Origin: Pseudomonadota bacterium
GTDB taxonomy: Bacteria > Pseudomonadota > Gammaproteobacteria > Steroidobacterales > Steroidobacteraceae
Direction of reading: 5' to 3'
NCBI GenBank assembly: GCA_018241445.1
Contig: JAFEDT010000004.1
Location: 1-64,000, forward strand
Length of the DNA stretch: 64,000 nucleotides
The translations under genes and the position numbers were made by a program. Under the pieces are notes generated by a model. It had not been told where the DNA came from and did no database searches. It was given only the letters and a program-made list of their open reading frames with translations. Of the stretch, positions 58,174 to 64,000 are shown in pieces. How positions within the stretch are numbered: the stretch's first letter is position 1; every line of letters starts with the position of its first letter.

Positions 58174-58475
58174 GAGGGGCGCTCGCACAGCAGATGGGTA
58201 AGCGCCCCATCGCCGTAGGGGAGCCGGTCGCGGATCACGAAATTCTCGCCGTCGACCGTGCAGGGAAAGGCGTTGGGCAGGTTTGGCGGCAGCGCAGACG
58301 TCTGCACCCATACGACGATCGCAGTCGCCGAGACGCCGGCGACGGTTAGCGGGTTGAGCACGTCGCGCCCCGCCTCGTCGCGCATTCCAGACAGCGTCGT
58401 CTGCCCGATCACGACCGGCACGCCGAAGGCGGCGATCATTCCCGGGATATCGCTGTCCTGAAATATGCTCGTCAC
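58170..58475 (-). CDS. head-tail joining protein
   Basis: A 101-residue protein (FGVPVVIGQTTLSGMRDEAGRDVL ... PNAFPCTVDGENFVIRDRLPYGDGALTHLLCERP), a beta-barrel-like pattern seen in head-tail connector proteins of the lambda FII kind. It is located between the capsid region and the tail terminator, where a connector is expected. No catalytic residues. Confidence 0.68.
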   Translation of the reverse strand: MTSIFQDSDIPGMIAAFGVPVVIGQTTLSGMRDEAGRDVLNPLTVAGVSATAIVVWVQTSALPPNLPNAFPCTVDGENFVIRDRLPYGDGALTHLLCERPS

Positions 58476-58529
58476 CGCTCGCTCCGGATACCGGGGCGAC
58501 GCCTGGAAGGCACGCCGCCCCGGAATCTC

Positions 58530-58709
58530 CTACTCGCCGTCCTTCGCCTTGCCCTTGGCCGCAGGCGCCGTGACGACCTCGATCGCGCCGAGCGGGAGCA
58601 GCTCGTCGACCTGCTCCTGGCTAAGCATCACGAGCTCGCCAGCCTTGATCTCCTTGGCAAGACCACTGATGGCGTTGCGGGCGCGGAACTGAAGCTGCTT
58701 GTCAGCCAT
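58530..58709 (-). CDS. 59-residue phage head-region protein
   Basis: A short gene reading ADKQLQFRARNAISGLAKEI, then GELVMLSQEQVDELLPLGAIEVV and a Lys-rich tail ending KGKAKDGE. It lies between the capsid and connector genes, 9 bases after the capsid stop. The composition fits a small head-completion or connector-accessory protein; the function is not recognised. Confidence 0.7.
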   Translation of the reverse strand: MADKQLQFRARNAISGLAKEIKAGELVMLSQEQVDELLPLGAIEVVTAPAAKGKAKDGE

Positions 58710-58718
58710 GGCAGCCCC

Positions 58719-59687
58719 TTACGCGACGCAGTTCTGGAACATGAAGGCGATCGTCGGCGCTGCGATGATCTCCTTCACGGACTCACCGACGCGCACCCGC
58801 GTGCCACCGCGCAGGCCGATGTCGCTGTCCTGCTCGATGACGCCGGCCAGGCGCTGGCCGAACTCGGCGGTGAAGCCGAAGGTGGCCGCACCCTGCGGGC
58901 TGTAGAGCACCGGGGCCTGGTAGTACAGGACCGCCGACTTGCCCCACACGCGCGTCAGGCTCGGCGCCTGACCCTTCTTCGCCGTGTTGACCCAGCCCTC
59001 ACCGACGATGATCTCCTCGAGCTCGAAGAGGTTCGCGATGAACTTCTCCGGCACGATGCCGGTGTCACCGGTGGTGCCGTTGTAGGCCTTCACGATGGTC
59101 GGGTGCGAGGCGATCGCCGTGAACACGGCCCGGCCCATGACCATGCGGTTCGGGCGGATGATGAGGCCGTCGCGCGCCGCGGTGATGTCCTGGATCGGGG
59201 TCGCGGTCGTGTTGACCGGATTCCACTGGGTGGCGCCCGCGGCATAGGTCCGCACGTTCGCACCCGGGTAGTTGGCGCTGTTCATCACCTGGTTGGCCAC
59301 CCGGACCTCGCGGTCCAGCATGACCAGGTCGGTGAGCAGCTCGGTGCTGCGCGCTTCCGGGTCGATCGGATAGACGCCCTGGGTCTGCTGCGCGGCACGC
59401 GCGGCCAGGATGTCGAAGTACGGGATCGCATCCTCCAGGCCGTAGTCCTGCGTGGACGCCGGGAACTCGGTCGCGGTCCAGTCGATCTCGTTCACGTCGC
59501 CCTTGCGGCCGACGCGGGTATCCGGGACCGTGAAGCCGTCCTGCAGGGTGTACTGGCTGTATTTGAAGTTGGGCGAGTCCACCGGGATGCGCGGCAGCAC
59601 ATCGTCGGCGATCATCCGGTTGTTGCGGTAGGCCAGCGTGATCGCGGTGAGCCGCGGCTGGATGACAAAGGGTGCGTTCTGAGCCAT
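58719..59687 (-). CDS. major capsid protein
   Basis: A 322-residue major capsid protein of the lambda gpE-like group: FVIQPRLTAITLAYRNNRMIADDVLPRIPV at the N-terminus, DREVRVANQVMNSANYPGANV in the middle and VIEQDSDIGLRGGTRVRVGESVKEIIAAPTIAFMF at the end are all typical. The length and absence of a long N-terminal scaffold agree with a separate scaffold protein (encoded inside the protease gene). It lies 15 bases after the decoration gene. Confidence 0.88.
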   Translation of the reverse strand: MAQNAPFVIQPRLTAITLAYRNNRMIADDVLPRIPVDSPNFKYSQYTLQDGFTVPDTRVGRKGDVNEIDWTATEFPASTQDYGLEDAIPYFDILAARAAQQTQGVYPIDPEARSTELLTDLVMLDREVRVANQVMNSANYPGANVRTYAAGATQWNPVNTTATPIQDITAARDGLIIRPNRMVMGRAVFTAIASHPTIVKAYNGTTGDTGIVPEKFIANLFELEEIIVGEGWVNTAKKGQAPSLTRVWGKSAVLYYQAPVLYSPQGAATFGFTAEFGQRLAGVIEQDSDIGLRGGTRVRVGESVKEIIAAPTIAFMFQNCVA

Positions 59688-59702
59688 GTCGGCGAACTCC
59701 TA

Positions 59703-60062
59703 TCAGTACACGGCGGGCGCGATGAGCGCCTCGAAGACATCGCCCGCGACCGCGGACTGCCGGGCGAAGCCGACCGTGCGGTTGTTGGCTGTGACGGTCG
59801 TGATCGCGTGCCCGTTGGCATCGCTGGTGAGCGCATCGCCGGCAGCGATCGCGCCCCCGGCCGTGACGTAGGCGATGCCGTTATGCACGACATCCACGCG
59901 ATCGCCGCTGGCGGCGTTCACTTCCGTGGTCACCCCGATGATCGGGTCAGTGGCGGCAGCGGCCGCGAGAGCCTGGAAGTCCGTCGTGGTGAGCTTCACG
60001 ATGGTGTACGGCGCAATGGCCGCGCCAGCGTCGTAGGTCTTGATGAGTCCCGGGTTAGCCAT
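59703..60062 (-). CDS. DUF2190 capsid cement/decoration protein
   Basis: A 119-residue protein of the DUF2190 type. The core ...AAIAPYTIVKLTTTDFQALAAAAATDPIIGVT, GDRVDVVHNGIAYVTAGGAIAAGDALTSDANGHAIT is the standard beta-tulip fold of capsid decoration proteins that stabilise the expanded head. Its start overlaps the protease/scaffold stop by 8 bases. The place matches lambda gpD. Confidence 0.85.
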   Translation of the reverse strand: MANPGLIKTYDAGAAIAPYTIVKLTTTDFQALAAAAATDPIIGVTTEVNAASGDRVDVVHNGIAYVTAGGAIAAGDALTSDANGHAITTVTANNRTVGFARQSAVAGDVFEALIAPAVY

Positions 60063-60606
60063 GACGGCGGCCCTCCTGCTTCAGCTGCTGTTCGACGTGC
60101 GCAACGGCCTCGGCCGCCGACACCTTATGGCCCTTGGCGGCCTCCTCGTCCTGGTATGCGCGGGCGCGGCGCGCGACGGCGCCAGCCTGTGCCAGGCTGA
60201 TGACCGCGGCCTTCTTCTTGCTCGCCTTTTTGGCGGGCTGGCTGGCCGGTCCATCGGGCGAAGCGCTCGCGTCCGGATCGTCGTCCTCGTTGTCGTCCTC
60301 TTCGTCCTCGTCGTCCTCGTCCCCCGGGGGCGGCGCGGCCGCGTGCGGCACGGCGGCACTGCCGGCGTCCTTGCGCAGCGCTTCCAGCCGATCGCCACGC
60401 TTGCTGCGCTCTGCGACGAGCACCTGCAGGGCGGCTTCACCGCCAGTGGTCTTGCCGTCGAACTTCAGCGCGCCGATCAGCGCCTCGTGCCCTGGCAGCG
60501 CAGCAGCCTCCACCGCCTGGATGCGCTCGCGCTCGGCGCGTGCCCCTTCAGCGATGAGGGCGGCGGCGATGTCGGGATGCTTCGTCTTCATCTCCGCGAT
60601 ATCCAT
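60055..60606 (-). CDS. nested scaffold protein (Nu3-like)
   Basis: An in-frame internal start at ATG 60606 (MDIAEMKTKHPDIAAALIAE) follows a good AAGGAGA ribosome binding site by eight bases. It would make the last 183 residues of the protease gene as a separate scaffold, exactly as lambda Nu3 is made inside gene C. The product has a helical N-terminal part, acidic Asp/Glu run and Lys-rich tail. Confidence 0.65.
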   Translation of the reverse strand: MDIAEMKTKHPDIAAALIAEGARAERERIQAVEAAALPGHEALIGALKFDGKTTGGEAALQVLVAERSKRGDRLEALRKDAGSAAVPHAAAPPPGDEDDEDEEDDNEDDDPDASASPDGPASQPAKKASKKKAAVISLAQAGAVARRARAYQDEEAAKGHKVSAAEAVAHVEQQLKQEGRRHG

Positions 60607-61473
60607 CGTCGTCTCCTTGGTGGTCACCGGATCAAACTGCCCGGCGTTCATGCGAGTGATCAGCTGCGACAGCGTCGCGATGCCATCGGCGAGGCCGGCG
60701 TCGACCGCCTGCTGGCCCATGAACACGCGGCCGTCGGCCATGTTTTCGAGCACGGAATCGACGCTGGCGTCGCGGTTGCGCGCGACGGCATCGACGAAAA
60801 TGCTGTAGGTGTAGTCGACCTGGTCCTGGATGGCCTGGCGGCCCTCGGGCGTCAGCGGCGCGTACTCGCTCGCGATGCGCTTGTACTTTCCCGCAGTGAT
60901 CTCGGTCGTCTTGACCCCGCTTTGCGCCTCGGCGCCGCTCACGTCCTGGTGGGTGGCGACCACGCCGATGCTGCCGACCTGGGCGGTAGTGCTTGTGGCG
61001 TAGACCGCCTGGGCCGCACTGCCGATCCAGTATGCGGCGCTGCCCATCATGCCGTCGGCGAGCGCCACGATGGGCTTGCTGGACCGAAGCGCGAAGATGA
61101 GGTCGGACAGCTCCTGCGAGCCGTCGACGGTGCCACCGGGGCTGTCGACCGCGAGGATCACGCCGCGCGCCAGCGGGTCGGCGACCGCCTGGCTGATGGC
61201 GTCGGCCAGCAGCTGCATGCTGGTGCCCCCGCTGATGGCGGTGAACAGATTCATGCGCTTGGCCAGGACGCCGACCATGGGGACCACTGCAACCCCTTCG
61301 ATCAGGTCATAGGGGTCGGGCTCCTTGCCGCCGGAGGACTTGCCGATCGCCGCCTCGAGCGCCGCGGCGTCCAGCTTCTCCCCGCGCGCGTGCCGGTCGT
61401 AGATCTCGCGCACCGTGGCGAACATCTTCGGGGTGATCGCCCATGGGGCGGCCATGACGTCGTGAAGGTTCAT
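60055..61473 (-). CDS. S49-family head maturation protease (gpC-like)
   Basis: A 472-residue protein. Residues of about 75-285 are an S49 serine protease: GVILAVDSPGGTVDGSQEL, the nucleophile in ADGMMGSAAYWIGSAA and the general-base lysine in ITAGKYKRIAS. The C-terminal 180 residues form an independent scaffold domain with a strongly acidic stretch (GDEDDEDEEDDNEDDD) and a basic end, and have their own start at 60606. The ATG at 61473 overlaps the portal stop (ATGA) behind GGAGGAGG. It cleaves the portal and scaffold during head maturation, as in lambda gpC. Confidence 0.88.
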   Translation of the reverse strand: MNLHDVMAAPWAITPKMFATVREIYDRHARGEKLDAAALEAAIGKSSGGKEPDPYDLIEGVAVVPMVGVLAKRMNLFTAISGGTSMQLLADAISQAVADPLARGVILAVDSPGGTVDGSQELSDLIFALRSSKPIVALADGMMGSAAYWIGSAAQAVYATSTTAQVGSIGVVATHQDVSGAEAQSGVKTTEITAGKYKRIASEYAPLTPEGRQAIQDQVDYTYSIFVDAVARNRDASVDSVLENMADGRVFMGQQAVDAGLADGIATLSQLITRMNAGQFDPVTTKETTMDIAEMKTKHPDIAAALIAEGARAERERIQAVEAAALPGHEALIGALKFDGKTTGGEAALQVLVAERSKRGDRLEALRKDAGSAAVPHAAAPPPGDEDDEDEEDDNEDDDPDASASPDGPASQPAKKASKKKAAVISLAQAGAVARRARAYQDEEAAKGHKVSAAEAVAHVEQQLKQEGRRHG

Positions 61474-63161
61474 GCCTCCTCCAGCTCGGGTGAGTCGTCG
61501 TCGGAAGGCGCGTCGTCCTGATCCGGCTCGTCCGCCGGCGCGGCACTTCCAGATGCGGGCGCGGCCGGGCCGCCGGCGGGCGCAGGCGTTGGCATGTTCG
61601 CGGGCGTCAGCGGCGCATAGATCGCCTGCAGGCCGAGCGCCTTCATCTTGGTTTCCTCGCGGGCCCGACGCTCGGCGACGCTGTTCCAGTTCGCGCCGGT
61701 GAGCGCGATGCAGGCGTCTGTGTGCGTGGTGAGCTGCAGCTCCAGCAGCCCTTTCTGGGCGTCGACCTCCTTCTGCGGGTCGATCTGCCCGGGCGCATCC
61801 CCGATCCACTCCGAGCCGCAATAGGCCGCGCGGATGACCGGGTCATCGAAGAAGCCCGGGGCGTCGACGCGGCCGCGGGCCACGGCCTCCTCGAGCCACG
61901 CCTCATAGATCGGCTGGCAGAACATGGATGCGAGCCAGGCGCGCCGGCCGCGGTAGAACCGCCAGGCCTCGAGCAGCGCCGCGCGGGCGGCCGAATAGCT
62001 GGCCGTGAAGTGCTTGATCAGCACTTCGAACGGCAGCTCCAAGGCGACGCCGATCTGGCGCAGCACCGCGATGACGAACGGATCGAAGGCGTGGTTCGGC
62101 CGCTTCGGGTCCGCGAACTTCACGTCCTCCCCCGGCGAGAGGTCGAGGATCGCGCCAGGCGCCATCTGCAGCGGATCGCCGGCCTTGGCGGCCGATGGCG
62201 TCGTGCCGTCCCCCATGTCCAGGCCCTGGCCGTTCTCGCTGGTGACGAACACGGTGAACATGCTGGAGATCACTGCGGCGGTGACCTCGGCGTTCGTGTA
62301 GTCGGAGAGCTGCTTCAGCGTCTCGATCACCGGCGCCAGGTACGGCACGCCACGGCTCTGGCCGGGCCGGCGCTTGTCGTACAGGTGCACGATGTTGCGG
62401 CGGCCGGTGCGCGCGCCGAACGCCGGCACCACGTCCCAGATCATCGACGGCAGCATCAGGCCGCCGGGGTGATGGCGCAGGATGTGGTACGCGACCGGCG
62501 CGCCGTTGGAATCCATCTGCACGCCCTGGGCGAGCGTCTCGGAGTTGATCGCGTAGTTCTTGTTGATGACCCTGTCGGCCTCGATCAGAGAGACCTTGAT
62601 TTCGTAGGGGCTCTCCGGCCGGCGCACCATGGGGAGCGCCGCGAGTACGTCTCCAGACTCCAGCGCGCTGCGGAACGCGAGCGCCTGCAGGGCATAGAAG
62701 TCATTGGTGCGTGACGCGTCGCACGCGCCGGCGCTGCTCGCCCACAGGCGAAATTCCCGCTCCGTCAGGTCCTGCCAGTCCTGCGCCTCGTCCATCTCCA
62801 GGCCCAGAGTGTCAGCGTCGATGACGCTGCGCAGCACCAGGCCGGTGCCCACGGCGGTGGTGGTCACTGTATTGAGGGCGCCCAGGCCCAGCGGGTTGTT
62901 GCGCGCGAGATCCCGCGAGCGGTTACGCAGCCAGCGCAGATCGTAGATGGTGTCGCTGTCGCCGCTGCCGCCGTAGGGCATCCACATGTTCGTGGCGCGC
63001 CGATCGAACCGGGCGCCCCACCACTGACCTGCGATCGCGAGCTGCGTGCGTGCACGCATCCGATCCAGCGCGCGCCGCGGGGCGAAAAACTGGACGATCT
63101 TGTCGGCGAGGTTCGGTGCGGGGAGCGCGGGCAGAGCGGCGGTGCGTGCGCGAGTCCTCAT
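61470..63161 (-). CDS. lambda-type portal protein (gpB)
   Basis: A 563-residue portal protein of the lambda family. Recognised segments are WLRNRSRDLARNNPLGLGALNTVTTTAVGTGLVL, ESGDVLAALPMVRRP, VSLIEADRVINKNY, YHILRHHPG and VLIKHFTASYSAARAALLEAWRFYRGRRAWLASMF, which forms the clip/crown region. The C-terminal 60 residues are Pro/Ala- and Asp-rich and unstructured. Twelve copies form the DNA-entry channel at one vertex. It overlaps the gpW/DUF6148-type gene upstream (4 bases) and the protease downstream. Confidence 0.9.
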   Translation of the reverse strand: MRTRARTAALPALPAPNLADKIVQFFAPRRALDRMRARTQLAIAGQWWGARFDRRATNMWMPYGGSGDSDTIYDLRWLRNRSRDLARNNPLGLGALNTVTTTAVGTGLVLRSVIDADTLGLEMDEAQDWQDLTEREFRLWASSAGACDASRTNDFYALQALAFRSALESGDVLAALPMVRRPESPYEIKVSLIEADRVINKNYAINSETLAQGVQMDSNGAPVAYHILRHHPGGLMLPSMIWDVVPAFGARTGRRNIVHLYDKRRPGQSRGVPYLAPVIETLKQLSDYTNAEVTAAVISSMFTVFVTSENGQGLDMGDGTTPSAAKAGDPLQMAPGAILDLSPGEDVKFADPKRPNHAFDPFVIAVLRQIGVALELPFEVLIKHFTASYSAARAALLEAWRFYRGRRAWLASMFCQPIYEAWLEEAVARGRVDAPGFFDDPVIRAAYCGSEWIGDAPGQIDPQKEVDAQKGLLELQLTTHTDACIALTGANWNSVAERRAREETKMKALGLQAIYAPLTPANMPTPAPAGGPAAPASGSAAPADEPDQDDAPSDDDSPELEEA

Positions 63162-63427
63162 AGGGGGAATGGACTGCTACCGCCGCTCTGCCCCTCACCG
63201 TTCGGTGCACCGTAGCGCGCGCGGATGCCACCAGAACCGGAGAGCCGCTGGCACAGGCGGTCGTAGTACTGGATCTTCTGTGTGATCTCCTGGGCATTCG
63301 CCCGGGTGAGGGACCGACCCGCAATGGAGTAGGACTGCCCCTGTGCGACGGCCAGATCGGCCGTGAGCCATGCAGAAAGACCAGCTTGTGCTTGTGCCAG
63401 CGTGATTGCCAAACGGGCGTTTCCCAA
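63158..63427 (-). CDS. DUF6148/gpW-type head protein
   Basis: An 89-residue protein: RLAITLAQAQAGLSAWLTADLAVAQGQSYSIAGRSLTRANAQEITQKIQYYDRL fits DUF6148, small proteins that take the place of lambda gpW between terminase and portal genes and help join the head to the tail. It is followed by a Gly/Ser/Pro tail. Overlaps the portal gene by four bases. Confidence 0.75.
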   Translation of the reverse strand: MGNARLAITLAQAQAGLSAWLTADLAVAQGQSYSIAGRSLTRANAQEITQKIQYYDRLCQRLSGSGGIRARYGAPNGEGQSGGSSPFPL

Positions 63428-63491
63428 CGTGCCGTTGCGCGCGGAAGCTACGGCAGATTCAAGCCCGTGTCACGCTCCGCGTTGGTAAGTT

Positions 63492-64000
63492 TCACCCGAC
63501 AGCGATGCCCTGGCTGCGCACGCGGCGGCCGCGCGGCGCCGGTCCGGTCGGCGCGCCGGCGGCGAGCTGATCGCGCAGCCGGGCGAGATCCCGGTAGGTC
63601 GCCGGCGCCAGAAAGTGCTGCAGGGCGAACAGCAGCGCCAGGCAGTAGACCTCGAGATCGAGCGCCTCATTGCGGCCGGTGCGGTGGTATTCGACCTTCA
63701 CCGCGCCGGTGCGCACGTTCTTGTGGGTGACCTTCTTCTCGGCCGTCATCTGGTCCAGGTATTGCTCCGGAATCCAGTCCGGCAGATGCATGAACCCGGG
63801 GCCCGCCTGGGCGATCTGCAGGCGCGAGAGGATGCGATCCTTCGCCGCGGTGGTGCCGGCCAGGAACAGCCGGATGCTCGAGCGCTTGGCGGTGGATTCC
63901 ATGGAGAGGCCCGGGCGGGACAGATACTCCCTGCCCTTCAGGGCGAACACGCGTTCCGCCTGGCGCGGTTGGACGTAATCGTAGACCGCATCCGCCTGGT
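63492..64000 (-). CDS. phage terminase large subunit, C-terminal part (partial)
   Basis: The C-terminal 169 residues of a GpA-type large terminase; the gene runs off the right edge. Upstream of the GTG at 63950 the same frame stays open and reads ADAVYDYVQPRQAER, so it is not a start. Typical features are FALKGREYLSRPG, HLPDWIPEQYLDQMTAEKK and the nuclease-domain end RTGRNEALDLEVYCLALLFAL. The enzyme cuts concatemeric DNA and drives it into the head with ATP. The ATPase part is outside the window. Confidence 0.88.
   Translation of the reverse strand, partial: QADAVYDYVQPRQAERVFALKGREYLSRPGLSMESTAKRSSIRLFLAGTTAAKDRILSRLQIAQAGPGFMHLPDWIPEQYLDQMTAEKKVTHKNVRTGAVKVEYHRTGRNEALDLEVYCLALLFALQHFLAPATYRDLARLRDQLAAGAPTGPAPRGRRVRSQGIAVG

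Noticed and set aside
60277..60332. Tandem repeat as a possible CRISPR or regulatory array
   Set aside because: The unit is about 6 bases, has no spacers and encodes the acidic run of the scaffold.

Overview
The window is GC-rich DNA from a proteobacterium. A gammaproteobacterium of the Xanthomonadales/Steroidobacterales kind fits best (UrcA-type and DUF1615 proteins, isoquinoline oxidoreductase, many GTG starts and ATGA/GTGA gene overlaps), but no rRNA or ribosomal marker is present, so this is only a guess. There are two parts: about 39.6 kb of chromosomal metabolic genes, and, after a scarred junction at 39.7-41.6 kb, the late half of a lambda-type prophage that runs off the right edge.

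Host part, left to right. An UrcA-family secreted protein, a CGNR zinc-finger regulator and a divergent EamA transporter come first. A plus-strand amino-acid catabolic region (2.8-17 kb) follows. It starts with dgcN-dgcA (acetylation and racemisation of D-glutamate), an Lrp/AsnC regulator, a PHP-domain CehA/McbA metallohydrolase and a class V PLP enzyme, then an MFS-TetR pair with a candidate operator. Next is a coupled string: class III aminotransferase, PuuA-like glutamine synthetase, APC permease, dimethylargininase and prolyl iminopeptidase. A minus-strand amidase, an outer-membrane-like protein and a CAP-domain protein follow, then a methyltransferase and an MFS/ornithine cyclodeaminase pair. 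A betaine-homocysteine methyltransferase-type enzyme and, 2.6 kb on, a dimethylglycine/sarcosine dehydrogenase-type flavoprotein point to use of methylated amines. Then come a DUF1615 lipoprotein, an AAA/DUF4143 ATPase, a cupin, an ArsR-AHSA1 pair, a diverged D-aminoacylase coupled to an HxlR regulator with twin operators, an MFS with an ABM-like tail, iorAB and a thioesterase-like protein.

The junction holds an enoyl-CoA hydratase tail, a short IS3 transposase remnant, a vapBC toxin-antitoxin pair and a TonB-domain protein. It is bracketed by two copies of a tRNA 3' end: 16 bp at 39885 and 45 bp of a CAU-anticodon tRNA at 41524. The second is the attachment-site remnant of the prophage, so the intact tRNA and probably the integrase should lie to the right of the window.

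The prophage (41.77-64 kb, all minus strand) reads from the right edge: terminase large subunit, DUF6148/gpW-like protein, portal, S49 protease with a nested scaffold, DUF2190 decoration protein, capsid, connectors, tail tube, a G/GT frameshift pair on a T7 slippery run, tape measure, tail-tip proteins, and a lysis cassette with lambda R-type endolysin, small membrane proteins and nested Rz/Rz1. A 646-residue secreted FN3/beta-propeller protein sits inside the lysis cassette and is the least expected gene in the window. Most phage genes overlap their neighbour by 1-4 bases, which suggests one long translationally coupled transcript.
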